From positions 1-30,369 of IMG/VR virus record IMGVR_UViG_3300037468_000485: 30,369 nt of DNA; one strand, 5' to 3'. Source of the DNA: a virus. The position numbers were made by a program, and so were the translations under genes. Position 1 is the first letter of the stretch, and every line of letters starts with the position of its first letter. Below, piece after piece: positions 1-8,262 of this stretch. Below the pieces are notes generated by a model. That model worked only from the letters and a program-made list of their open reading frames with translations. It was not told the DNA's origin and searched no databases.

Positions 1-3000
1 CCAGTTAAGTAACTAACATAAGAACCTTCTCCCGTTCCATTGCTTGTTGATGAATCAGTGACAGTAGGACTTGATGTTGTATCCCAACAAACACCACGAG
101 CTGTAACAGCAGTACTTCCATCATGAGTTACATTTCCTCCACAAGAAGCACTAGTTGTAAATATATTAGTTACTGAAGATGTAGTTACTGTAGGAATTGA
201 AGTGTTAAGTAATGTATTAAATGAAACATCAATTCCATATCCTGTGCCAACTGAATTAGTTGCATAGGCTCTAACATGATAATGTGTTGAAGGATTTAAC
301 CCAGTTAAATAACTAACATATGATCCTTCACCAGTTCCATTGCTTGTAGATGAATCAGTTACTGTAGGATTTTCACTTGTTGACCAAACAACACCTTTTA
401 TAGTTACATTTGCACTTCCATCATGAGTTACATTGCCACCACCTGTTGCAGTATTAATGCTTATATCTGTAATAGCAGTTGTTGTAACTGTAGGAATTGA
501 TGTACTTATATCTTCATTATATTCATATGCACCAATATCTGGCGATCCAGTTATTAAATTTCCACTAATATCTTGTGTTAATCCAACATTTTCTCCTTTA
601 TTTATACAGGAAGAATCTGCTTGTAATCTAAAATCAGAACCTACTGTAGTAATTTTAGGATCTCCATACATACTACTAGCATCCTGGGAAATTGCAGTTT
701 GCCATAAAGCTAATGTATTATAAAATGATCCGGCATAATAAAATACATTTGTTGAATCAAGTGGTGCGTAATACATATTGTTATTTAATTCAAATCCTGA
801 TGTAGCACTACCCAAAGATATAAATCCTGCTGCAGTATTATTAGAATAAATAAGATTATTTTTGATATGAACATTTTTTCCAGGTTCAGTTCCACCCTGA
901 CACGATATTCCTATACCATTATGAGAATTATCTTGATATATTGTGTTATTATATACATAAACGTTGCGATCTCCGTTACCACCGATAGCAATACCGACGC
1001 CTTCACCTGGAAATGTATCTCCAAATCCTGTATTTACAACTAAATTATAATATGCCTGATGAATAGATCCTGTTGATGCGTTAGAACCGATACCTATACC
1101 AGGAGTATTATATTGAGTGTTATGCACATAATTATATCTATATGTTATATTTCTAACATTATTAGCACAATCGGTATGTATGCCATATTGATTATCTTCT
1201 GATTCACAGTATTCTACTATATTGTCACCGGAATCATATATGCCGAAACCATGTCCATCTGTAAAAAGCATACTACCATCATTCGGATAATTAATATTAT
1301 GTCCTGCATAACAATGAGAAAATATATTAAAATCTGAACCATAACTCACACCAGCATCACCCCAAGAATAAAATCCATTACCATTATAATAAGCATTACA
1401 ATACTCTACAGTATTATTACTATAACCATGATCAAAATACAATCCTGCTTGTCTATTATAATAAAAATCACAATTACTAATTATTGAATACCCTGCTATT
1501 TGTGAAGCACCTGCGTTTAAAAATACACCTCCAAAAGCATGATTTTTAAAATTAAGATTTTCTATTCTAAGATAAGTTCTATCTTGCGCTCCAATGCCAA
1601 ACATTCGAGCTGATATTTCAACCGTTTTAGTATCAGGATCTGTTGTAGAATATATATAAGCTACATTAGGCAACGGTGTTTTATCGATAAAATATGTATT
1701 TGCTGTATTTACTTCTACTTTAGTTCCTACTTGTGTATAAAACACGTTGTTAACTACAACAACATAATCATACTGATATCCATAATTAGTAATAACTGGA
1801 CAATTTGCATACCATACATTTCCACTATCATTTGACCATCCTGTAACAATATCAGCACCATTAATAATAGGTTTATCTCCAGATCCGTATGCTCCATATG
1901 TAATATTGTTATATAAAGTATTTAGAATCATTTCTCTCCATTGATCACCTCTTCTGAATAAAATTGTGTCTCCAACGTCAAATGCAAAACTATTTACTTT
2001 TGCAATTGTTTGCCAAGCTGTATTTTCGCTGGTACCATCACTAGCATCATTACCACTAATAGCATTTACATAATAAACAGACGCATCAATTATATTTTGA
2101 CTTGAGTCAAACTGAACATTACTTCCATAACCAGTGCCTACACTATTTGTTGCATAAGCTCTAACATAGTAATGAGTACTTACATCTAATCCAGATATTG
2201 CACTTGTAAATGCTCCTTCTCCAGTTCCATCATGTGTATGTGAATTACTAATAGTTGGATTTATAGAAGTATTCCAACAAACACCTTTAGCAGTTACATT
2301 TGCACTACCATCATGTGTTACATTACCACCACAAGATGCACTAGTTGTAAATATATTAGATATTGAGGATGTAGTAACTATAGGAATTGCCGTACTTGGT
2401 TCAGCACCACCACCATATTCATATGCACCTATAGATGGTGGACTATTCCAAGCTACACCATCTTTATCAGTAGATAGATTTACGTCGATACCTTCCGATA
2501 TTGCTGCTGAATTTGATAATAAATGAAAATTAGTAGATGAAACAAAACTGGGGTCAAGACCAATAACATTATTTTGATATGTTACGTATGTTGGTGTTGG
2601 ATGTACATATAAAGGTGCATTACTATTTCCATTTTGATAAAATAGATTATTTTCAATAGACATTGTATCTATTGTGCCATATAGTGTTTGATTTGCATAT
2701 ATAGAAGCTGTTGTAAATCCATTTATAATATTATTTCTAATACTTATTGTAGATACATCATCACCTGTTGGTAAATATATACCAGCTATAGCTGGATACG
2801 TACCTGTACCATTTACAATAGTATTATTCCAAATTTTCAATCTACTATAATGTGTAGGTAATTCTTCAGGGCCTGTTTGAAAATACATTCCAGAACCTGA
2901 CGCAACATCACTTCTTCCTACATTATAAATGACATTGTTATAAATTGAAACATCTTCAACATATGCAGTTGCACTATTGTAATGACAAAACCATATCGCT

Positions 3001-3908
3001 CTTTCACAATTTTTAAATGAGTTATTATAAATTGCAATATTTTTATCTATACCTCTATTTTCAAATTGTAAACCATCATTTGCATCATCGTGTAAACTAT
3101 CCCATCCTACACTATTATCGTGAAAGGATACTCCATTATTTAATGTATTACCTGCTATATCGATATATCCAGAAATAACATTATTATAAATTTCTAGATT
3201 TGTAACATCCCATAATTCAATACTAAATGTCCAAGTAACATTATTAGGTTTTTGCACTGTTATAGTATTCCCATAAATTTTACAATTAACATTACTTTGA
3301 TAACCAGCAATACCTTCTCCATTAGAACCACTAGATCTTGCTGTTTGAGTAATAACATTATTATATACCAATGTTCCTGTTTGCCCAGCTAATACTAAAT
3401 TAGGGTGATTACCTTGATAATCACCGTCAGGAACATTGCCTCCACAATTTGTCATTACATTATCGTGAAATGAATTATTACCGCTTCCACTTCCAGCAAA
3501 TAAAGCACCTGAAAGATAAAAATTAACAAAAGTACAATGATGAATATGAACGTTAGTTCTCTGATAAACCCCAATTCCTTGATAACCTGTAAGATTATCA
3601 CCATCAAATTTAATGTAACTAATACTTTGATTTGTATTGCCCGATCCACTTAATACTATTAAACATTCAATATATCCAATATCGGCGTGATGAGATATAA
3701 TATGAGAAGTATCTCCTTCACCTTCTATACTTACATTAGCATCCAAATACATTTGAGTACTTTCTGTATAATCACCTGGATTAACGTGAATTATATCTCC
3801 ACTACCACTTACTGTAGTAACTGCTTTATAAAGAGTTTTCCATGGATTTCCAGACGAACCATTTCCACTACCATCACTACCATCAGGGTCTATATAATAT
3901 GTTGCCAT
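1..3908 (-). CDS. Giant tail-appendage protein: two right-handed beta-helix domains with FN3-like repeats (partial)
   Basis: One uninterrupted minus-strand frame starts at the ATG at 3908 and runs off the left edge (at least 1302 residues, C-terminus missing). Residues about 3-500 begin with YYIDPDGSDGSGNGSSGNPW and contain many N-N-x-I/V rungs, typical of a secreted parallel beta-helix (polysaccharide lyase/adhesin type). Residues about 505-600 form an FN3-like module ending in VRAYATNSVGTGYG, common in Bacteroidota surface proteins. A second helix domain restarts at about 606 with YYVNAISGNDASDG. Two more FN3-like modules follow from about 1136. A terminator and a TATAAATA motif lie just upstream, so it may be transcribed separately from the fibre genes. 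Probable virion adhesin or depolymerase; the catalytic residues were not identified. Fold assignment is from repeat pattern, not a search. Confidence 0.85.
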   Translation of the reverse strand, partial: MATYYIDPDGSDGSGNGSSGNPWKTLYKAVTTVSGSGDIIHVNPGDYTESTQMYLDANVSIEGEGDTSHIISHHADIGYIECLIVLSGSGNTNQSISYIKFDGDNLTGYQGIGVYQRTNVHIHHCTFVNFYLSGALFAGSGSGNNSFHDNVMTNCGGNVPDGDYQGNHPNLVLAGQTGTLVYNNVITQTARSSGSNGEGIAGYQSNVNCKIYGNTITVQKPNNVTWTFSIELWDVTNLEIYNNVISGYIDIAGNTLNNGVSFHDNSVGWDSLHDDANDGLQFENRGIDKNIAIYNNSFKNCERAIWFCHYNSATAYVEDVSIYNNVIYNVGRSDVASGSGMYFQTGPEELPTHYSRLKIWNNTIVNGTGTYPAIAGIYLPTGDDVSTISIRNNIINGFTTASIYANQTLYGTIDTMSIENNLFYQNGNSNAPLYVHPTPTYVTYQNNVIGLDPSFVSSTNFHLLSNSAAISEGIDVNLSTDKDGVAWNSPPSIGAYEYGGGAEPSTAIPIVTTSSISNIFTTSASCGGNVTHDGSANVTAKGVCWNTSINPTISNSHTHDGTGEGAFTSAISGLDVSTHYYVRAYATNSVGTGYGSNVQFDSSQNIIDASVYYVNAISGNDASDGTSENTAWQTIAKVNSFAFDVGDTILFRRGDQWREMILNTLYNNITYGAYGSGDKPIINGADIVTGWSNDSGNVWYANCPVITNYGYQYDYVVVVNNVFYTQVGTKVEVNTANTYFIDKTPLPNVAYIYSTTDPDTKTVEISARMFGIGAQDRTYLRIENLNFKNHAFGGVFLNAGASQIAGYSIISNCDFYYNRQAGLYFDHGYSNNTVEYCNAYYNGNGFYSWGDAGVSYGSDFNIFSHCYAGHNINYPNDGSMLFTDGHGFGIYDSGDNIVEYCESEDNQYGIHTDCANNVRNITYRYNYVHNTQYNTPGIGIGSNASTGSIHQAYYNLVVNTGFGDTFPGEGVGIAIGGNGDRNVYVYNNTIYQDNSHNGIGISCQGGTEPGKNVHIKNNLIYSNNTAAGFISLGSATSGFELNNNMYYAPLDSTNVFYYAGSFYNTLALWQTAISQDASSMYGDPKITTVGSDFRLQADSSCINKGENVGLTQDISGNLITGSPDIGAYEYNEDISTSIPTVTTTAITDISINTATGGGNVTHDGSANVTIKGVVWSTSENPTVTDSSTSNGTGEGSYVSYLTGLNPSTHYHVRAYATNSVGTGYGIDVSFNTLLNTSIPTVTTSSVTNIFTTSASCGGNVTHDGSTAVTARGVCWDTTSSPTVTDSSTSNGTGEGSYVSYLT
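3..500 (-). repeat. Tandem FN3-like module repeats (coding), third copy at 2112-2396
   Basis: Two adjacent stretches of about 285 bases in the giant appendage gene are close copies of each other; the second runs off the window. A third, more diverged copy lies between the two beta-helix domains. All encode the pattern GGNVTHDGSA...GV.W.TS..PT...S...GTGEG...S...GL..STHY.VRAYATNSVGTGYG. These are protein-module duplications, not a mobile repeat. Confidence 0.8.
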
Positions 3909-3918
3909 TACTTGGTTT

Positions 3919-3926
3919 TATTTATA
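3919..3926 (-). promoter_or_regulatory. T4 late-promoter-like TATAAATA
   Basis: TATAAATA on the minus strand, ten bases before the ATG of the giant appendage gene and just downstream of a terminator, where a new promoter would be needed. It matches the T4 late -10 consensus. The 8-mer is expected many times by chance in DNA this AT-rich, so position is the only real support. Confidence 0.35.
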
Positions 3927-3934
3927 TATTCAAT

Positions 3935-3958
3935 AAAAAAAGAGCCTTACAGCTCTTT
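3935..3958 (-). terminator. Rho-independent terminator after the first collagen-like gene
   Basis: On the minus strand AAAGAGC pairs with GCTCTTT across the loop TGTAAG and is followed directly by a run of U. It lies about 20 bases after the stop of the gene at 3979-5001 and before the giant appendage gene. Confidence 0.85.
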
Positions 3959-3978
3959 AATATTTTTTTATATTATAA

Positions 3979-5001
3979 TTATGGATCTTTATTTTTTAAA
4001 ATTTGAGTCCATTTTTTAACATCTTCAATTTCAGCTTTTAGTTCTTTAATAGTATTTACAAGAGCAAAAACAATAGGTGATAATTCAAATTCTATAATAT
4101 CGGATTCAACACTATCATTATATAATTTACCGGGTGTTCTTTTTATAGCATAAGGCATTACGCGCTCAAGTTCATTACCAATGATTCCTATAATATCTTT
4201 ATTTACATCGTTATTATAACTCCATAAACCTGTCCATTGATAAATAACAGGATTTATGTTTTGAATAACATTAAATCCATCTAAAAAAGGTTGTATATTC
4301 TTTTTTAAACGTATATCTGATGCTCCAGATCTACCTTGAGTACCCTGTGTTCCTTGTCTCCCCTGAATACCTTGTTGTCCTTGAATACCTTGTTGTCCTT
4401 GAATACCTTGAGTTCCTTGATTTCCTGTTGTACCTTGAGCACCTTGTGTTCCCTGCGTATCTTGAATACCTTGTTGTCCTTGAATTCCTTGAGTTCCTTG
4501 GCTTCCTTGAGTACCTTGTATTCCTTGTGTTCCTTGTGTCCCTTGAGTTCCACGTGTTCCCTGCGTTCCTTGAACTCCTTGTTCACTAATATTTCCTTGT
4601 ATACTACCAATACCTTGTATTCCTTGTTGTCCTTGAATTCCTTGAGTTCCTTGAGTACCTTGAATTCCTTGTGTTCCTTGTACACTACTAATACCTTGAG
4701 TTCCTTGAGTACCTTGAATTCCTTGTGTTCCTTGTGTTCCTTGGATACCTTGTGTTCCTTGTGTTCCTTGAATTCCCTGTTCACCCTGTATTCCCTGAAC
4801 TCCTTGCTCACCTTGTATTCCTTGAACTTCTTGAATACCTTGAAATCCTTGAATTCCTTGAATTCCTTGTGCTCCTTCACTACCTCCAACCGAAGAATCA
4901 TACTTAATATACCAATCTGAAACATCAGCATTAAGATAAAGATATCCGCTTACATCATCAACGATATCACCAATATCTGCTATTTTTCTTATATTTTGCA
5001 T
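3979..5001 (-). CDS. Collagen-like tail fibre with S74 intramolecular chaperone
   Basis: 340 residues. Residues 1-39 are a short N-terminal module (IGDIVDDVSGYLY...WYIKYDSSV) shared with the two upstream paralogues, probably for virion attachment or trimer start. Residues about 40-227 are almost pure G-X-Y collagen repeat, mostly GTQ/GIQ. Residues 228-340 start with SDIRLKKNI and continue NPVIYQW...IIGIIGNELERVMPYA, the pattern of the Peptidase_S74/endosialidase chaperone domain. In that family the domain assists trimer folding and is often self-cleaved near this serine. It is the last of three fibre genes, followed by a terminator. Long open frames on both strands here are shadows of the repeat. 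Function as a trimeric receptor-binding fibre is inferred from the family. Confidence 0.88.
   Translation of the reverse strand: MQNIRKIADIGDIVDDVSGYLYLNADVSDWYIKYDSSVGGSEGAQGIQGIQGFQGIQEVQGIQGEQGVQGIQGEQGIQGTQGTQGIQGTQGTQGIQGTQGTQGISSVQGTQGIQGTQGTQGIQGQQGIQGIGSIQGNISEQGVQGTQGTRGTQGTQGTQGIQGTQGSQGTQGIQGQQGIQDTQGTQGAQGTTGNQGTQGIQGQQGIQGQQGIQGRQGTQGTQGRSGASDIRLKKNIQPFLDGFNVIQNINPVIYQWTGLWSYNNDVNKDIIGIIGNELERVMPYAIKRTPGKLYNDSVESDIIEFELSPIVFALVNTIKELKAEIEDVKKWTQILKNKDP
4330..4880. repeat. Collagen-coding tandem repeat, copy 1
   Basis: Degenerate 9- and 18-base periodicity of CAAGGA/CAAGGT-type units on the minus strand encoding G-x-Q triplets. Similar tracts lie at 5655-6185 and 6640-7180. Direct homology between the three tracts offers room for unequal recombination and length change. 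It is coding, not CRISPR. Confidence 0.85.
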
Positions 5002-5019
5002 TAAGTATGTTTAATGTTT

Positions 5020-5253
5020 TTATAGTTTTTTAATGTCTTCAAGAATTAAAAGTAAAGCTTCTAATTGTTTATTAAGATCTTGTTTGTCTTTTTCAAGATT
5101 TTCAATAGTGACATAATTAGGTTCTGGCGAAAGTTCTTTTCCATTTTCATTATCAAATCTTTTAAAGAGTACTACATATTCATTATCTTTAACTTTTTCT
5201 ACCCAACATAATCCCTCAGGATGTAAACGATGGTAACGTTTTAAATCAATCAT
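5020..5253 (-). CDS. Small coiled-coil protein between fibre genes
   Basis: 77 residues. I do not recognise a family. The N-terminal half (YHRLHPEGLCWVEKVKDNEY) looks like a small compact beta domain. The C-terminal third (IENLEKDKQDLNKQLEALLL) has heptad-like leucines and predicts a short coiled coil. It lies 18 bases upstream of the first collagen-like gene and 14 bases downstream of the second, inside the minus-strand fibre operon. It may therefore be a fibre-associated or assembly protein; that role is from position only. Confidence 0.7.
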   Translation of the reverse strand: MIDLKRYHRLHPEGLCWVEKVKDNEYVVLFKRFDNENGKELSPEPNYVTIENLEKDKQDLNKQLEALLLILEDIKKL

Positions 5254-5267
5254 ATTATTTTTTATTT

Positions 5268-6305
5268 TTATTTTTGTATACTTTGAATTGCTTGAATACT
5301 ACATATATCATTTAATATCGAAATTCGTTTTTTATTAAGTTGTTCTTTTAATTCTTTAACCGCATTTACAAGTACAAATACAATAGGTGGTAATTCAAAT
5401 TCTATAATTTTTGATTCTGGACCATCCCAATGTAATTTACCTGAAGTTCTTTTTATAGCATAAGGCATTACACGCTCAAGTTCATTACCAATAATTCCTA
5501 TAATATCTTTATCTTGTTCATTATATCCCCACAAACCATTCCATTGGTATATAACTGGATTGATACTTTGAATAGTTTTAAGACCATCTGTAAAAGGTCG
5601 TATATCCTTTTTCAAACGTATATCTGAAGCTGACGGTCCACGAGTTCCTTGTGTTCCTTGAGTTCCTTGTCGACCTTGGATACCTTGTTGTCCCTGAATT
5701 CCTTGTTGTCCCCGAATTCCTTGTGATCCCTGTATGCCCAATGTTCCTTGAACACCTTGAACACCTTGAGTTCCTTGTGTACCTTGAATACCTTGTTGTC
5801 CTTGAATACCTTGAGTTCCTTGAACACCTTGAATACCTTGAGTTCCTTGAACACCTTGTGTTCCTTGAGTTCCTTGTGTTCCTTGAGAACCTTGTGTTCC
5901 TTGAGATCCTTGAGATCCTTGTATACCTTGTTGTCCCTGAATACCTTGAGCTCCTTGAGTTCCTTGAGTTCCTTGAGCTCCTTGTGTACCTTGAGTTCCT
6001 TGATTACCCTGAATACCTTGTTGTCCCTGAATACCTTGAGCTCCTTGAGTTCCTTGAGTTCCTTGAGTACCTTGTTGACCCTGTAATCCCTGAGTTCCTT
6101 GAATACCTTGAATATATTGACTTCCTTGAATTCCTTGAGTTTTTTGAATACCTTGAAATCCTTGAATACCTTGAATACCTTGAACACTAGTTTCAACCGA
6201 AGAATCATATCTAATATACCAAAGGTTATCACCCCCATAAAATAAAAAACCACTAACATCTATATTAATATCACCTATATTTCCTATTTTTCTTTCGTTA
6301 CCCAT
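5268..6305 (-). CDS. Collagen-like tail fibre with S74 intramolecular chaperone (paralogue 2)
   Basis: 345 residues with the same plan as its neighbours. An N-terminal attachment-like module (MGNERKIGNIGDINIDVSGF, then WYIRYDSSV) is followed by a long G-X-Q collagen repeat. An S74 chaperone domain then begins at SDIRLKKDI and carries NPVIYQWNGLWGYN and IIGIIGNELERVMPYAIKR. The C-terminal tail after VKELKEQLNKKR differs from the paralogues. Three tandem versions suggest duplication, giving either a hetero-set of fibres or alternative adhesins. Glutamine is nearly always CAA. Confidence 0.88.
   Translation of the reverse strand: MGNERKIGNIGDINIDVSGFLFYGGDNLWYIRYDSSVETSVQGIQGIQGFQGIQKTQGIQGSQYIQGIQGTQGLQGQQGTQGTQGTQGAQGIQGQQGIQGNQGTQGTQGAQGTQGTQGAQGIQGQQGIQGSQGSQGTQGSQGTQGTQGTQGVQGTQGIQGVQGTQGIQGQQGIQGTQGTQGVQGVQGTLGIQGSQGIRGQQGIQGQQGIQGRQGTQGTQGTRGPSASDIRLKKDIRPFTDGLKTIQSINPVIYQWNGLWGYNEQDKDIIGIIGNELERVMPYAIKRTSGKLHWDGPESKIIEFELPPIVFVLVNAVKELKEQLNKKRISILNDICSIQAIQSIQK
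5655..6185. repeat. Collagen-coding tandem repeat, copy 2
   Basis: Same type of 9/18-base unit as at 4330-4880, with blocks such as CAAGGTATTCAGGGACAACA recurring several times. This repeat is why four reading frames stay open across the region. Confidence 0.85.
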
Positions 6306-6325
6306 TAAACCATATATTATTAAAA

Positions 6326-7303
6326 TTAAATGCTATCAATCTCGTTATTTAATTCTTTTACAGCATTTACAAGAGCAAAAACAATTGCCGATAAATCAAA
6401 TTCTATAATCTCAGATTCTGGACCATCATTTCTTAATCTTCCAGCCACTCTTCTGATAGCATAAGGCATTGTACGTTCAAGTTCATTACCAATAATCCCT
6501 ATAACTTTTCTTTCTTCATTTGGATATCCCCACAAACCATTCCATTGATAAATAACTGGATTGATACTTTGAATAGTTTTAAGACCATCTATAAATGGTC
6601 GTATATTCTTTTTTAAACGCATGTCAGAACCAGTACTTCCTTGTGTTCCTTGAGTTCCTTGTCTTCCTTGTACACCTTGGATACCTTGTTGTCCTTGAAT
6701 ACCTTGTTGTCCTTGAATTCCTTGTGATGTACTAGTTATTCCCTGTGTTCCTTGAGCACCTTGTATTCCTTGAACGCCTTGTGGTCCTTGAATTCCTTGT
6801 GTTCCTTGAACATCTTGTGTTCCTTGAGCACCTTGTGTTCCTTGAGAACCCTGTGTTCCTTGAATACCTTGTGTTCCTTGAGCACCTTGTGTTCCTTGAG
6901 CACCTTGTGTTCCTTGAGTTCCTTGAATTGCTTGAATACCTTGAGCACCTTGAGCACCTTGAGTTCCTTGTGTTCCTTGGATACCTTGTGTTCCTTGAGT
7001 ACCTTGTATTCCTTGAACGCCTTGTTCTCCTTGAATACCCTGAATTCCTTGCGCTCCTTGTGTTCCCTGTGTTCCTTGTGCACCTTGTGTTCCTTGAGCA
7101 CCTTGTGTTCCTTGAGCTCCTTGAACTCCCTGAACTCCTTGAGTACTATCAATTCCCTGCGTTCCTTGAATTCCTTGCTCACCTGTACTTCCTGTAACAG
7201 CAGCATTAATTTTCCAATTAAAACTATTACTATCATATTTTAAAAATCCACTAACATCAATGTTAACATCACCAATATTTCCAACTTTTCTTATATTACC
7301 CAT
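6326..7303 (-). CDS. Collagen-like tail fibre with S74 intramolecular chaperone (paralogue 3)
   Basis: 325 residues. The N-terminal module MGNIRKVGNIGDVNIDVSGF is as in the paralogues, but the next segment (NWKINAAVTGSTGEQG) has diverged. The G-X-Q repeat is richer in GAQ. The C-terminal S74 domain starts at SDMRLKKNI and contains NPVIYQWNGLWGYPN and IIGNELERTMPYAIRR. It is the first of the three fibre genes in transcription order. TATAAATA lies about 22 bases before its ATG, a candidate late promoter for the fibre block. Confidence 0.88.
   Translation of the reverse strand: MGNIRKVGNIGDVNIDVSGFLKYDSNSFNWKINAAVTGSTGEQGIQGTQGIDSTQGVQGVQGAQGTQGAQGTQGAQGTQGTQGAQGIQGIQGEQGVQGIQGTQGTQGIQGTQGTQGAQGAQGIQAIQGTQGTQGAQGTQGAQGTQGIQGTQGSQGTQGAQGTQDVQGTQGIQGPQGVQGIQGAQGTQGITSTSQGIQGQQGIQGQQGIQGVQGRQGTQGTQGSTGSDMRLKKNIRPFIDGLKTIQSINPVIYQWNGLWGYPNEERKVIGIIGNELERTMPYAIRRVAGRLRNDGPESEIIEFDLSAIVFALVNAVKELNNEIDSI
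6640..7180. repeat. Collagen-coding tandem repeat, copy 3
   Basis: Same repeat family as the two tracts to the left, dominated here by units encoding GTQGAQ. Coding repeat within the third fibre gene. Confidence 0.85.
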
Positions 7304-7325
7304 TAATAATAGTATTTATTTTATA

Positions 7326-7333
7326 TATTTATA
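7326..7333 (-). promoter_or_regulatory. T4 late-promoter-like TATAAATA upstream of the fibre genes
   Basis: Minus-strand TATAAATA in the 68-base gap before the ATG at 7303. It matches the T4 late -10 box and sits where a late structural promoter would. Support is motif plus position only, because the 8-mer is common in AT-rich DNA. Confidence 0.4.
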
Positions 7334-7371
7334 ATATAATTCACTTATGGTTTGCTATATGTAAAAAAGTA

Positions 7372-7773
7372 TTATGACGTGACAATATATATTTCGTGAA
7401 TACGAACAGTTGATGAATCTGACATTTGAACTCCACGATTAATAACTGCAGATGTAGTAGAACTATCTCCTATTGCATAATTTAATGTAAATGTAGAAAC
7501 AGTTCCTGAATCTTCTGTAGTTAAAACATATCTTACTTGTAAAAAGAAATAATGATTATCATGCATATCAATACGAGAAATTGCGCCTTGAGTTAACGTT
7601 TCCCATGAAGACCAATATGCATTATTAAATGACCATCTAAATTCTTTTTTAGAAAATGTTCCTGCTGAATTATCACTATAATACTTAATAGTTGAAAGAT
7701 TTTCAATAGGAATTACATTGTATAACGTAATGGTTAAATTTTCTTCTAATCGTGAAAAACTCGAAAATTGCAT
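7372..7773 (-). CDS. Beta-rich hypothetical, likely virion structural
   Basis: 133 residues, no family recognised. It has no signal peptide and is rich in alternating hydrophobic/polar strands with Thr, Ser and aromatic residues (FRWSFNNAYWSSWETLTQG, FLQVRYVLTTEDSG). That is typical of a small beta-sandwich seen in baseplate or tail-tip proteins. It is the first gene of the minus-strand fibre block, 68 bases upstream of the third fibre gene. A role as a tail or baseplate component is inferred from position and composition. Confidence 0.7.
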   Translation of the reverse strand: MQFSSFSRLEENLTITLYNVIPIENLSTIKYYSDNSAGTFSKKEFRWSFNNAYWSSWETLTQGAISRIDMHDNHYFFLQVRYVLTTEDSGTVSTFTLNYAIGDSSTTSAVINRGVQMSDSSTVRIHEIYIVTS

Positions 7774-7836
7774 TTTATATAGTTTATTTTATATATTCTT
7801 TGAAAATAATGTTGAATAAATAAAATAAAAAAATAA

Positions 7837-8262
7837 ATGCAATTAGTTCGTGAACATATAAACGAGAAGTTCACTCAAGATTCAGATCCTATACATGATA
7901 TGAATATAGGAGTAAAACATCTTATTGAAAAATGGTTGAATGATCTTAAGAATAATTATTTTATCACTAATAGTAATATAATAATAAATAATAACTGGAC
8001 AATTGATGTTAATGGTAATCTAGATATATCTTATGATTTTTTAGATATATTACCACCATATATAAAATTTAATAAAATATATGGGAGTTTTGCTTGTTGT
8101 CTTACTAGAGAGGGAATAAAAAATGTAGGGCCAAAATATGTAGAACATAACTATAAAGTTTATGTTCCTACTATTAGACATAAAAAAAATGTTCCAACAG
8201 AAACACTTATAAGAAAATATTGTATTGTAGGATTAAATGTTTTTATAAAACAAATACGATAA
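7837..8262 (+). CDS. Hypothetical protein with LRR-like fragment
   Basis: 141 residues and the only plus-strand gene among the left-hand minus-strand genes. The N-terminal stretch VREHINEKFTQDSDPIHDMN and the middle IDVNGNLDISYDFLDILPPY...FNKIYGSFACC resemble the start of degenerate leucine-rich-repeat proteins I know from Bacteroidota phages. Here only about one repeat is present and the rest is unlike an LRR. Its TAA ends at 8262 and the TAA of the opposing gene begins at 8263, so the two convergent genes abut with no terminator visible between them. Function unknown. Confidence 0.65.
   Translation: MQLVREHINEKFTQDSDPIHDMNIGVKHLIEKWLNDLKNNYFITNSNIIINNNWTIDVNGNLDISYDFLDILPPYIKFNKIYGSFACCLTREGIKNVGPKYVEHNYKVYVPTIRHKKNVPTETLIRKYCIVGLNVFIKQIR

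Noticed and set aside
433-4019. Plus-strand and other short frames opposite the giant appendage gene
   Set aside because: The minus-strand frame is continuous over 1302 codons with domain structure; the opposite frames have none.
4330-7180. Regular direct repeats that might suggest a CRISPR array
   Set aside because: Period 9/18 with no spacers, in frame with collagen triplets.
4305-7243. Long overlapping frames on both strands across the fibre genes
   Set aside because: They are products of the short coding repeat (Leu/Ser/Thr- or Lys/Glu-only sequence) and have no start context or domains. Only the G-X-Q frames end in a real S74 domain.
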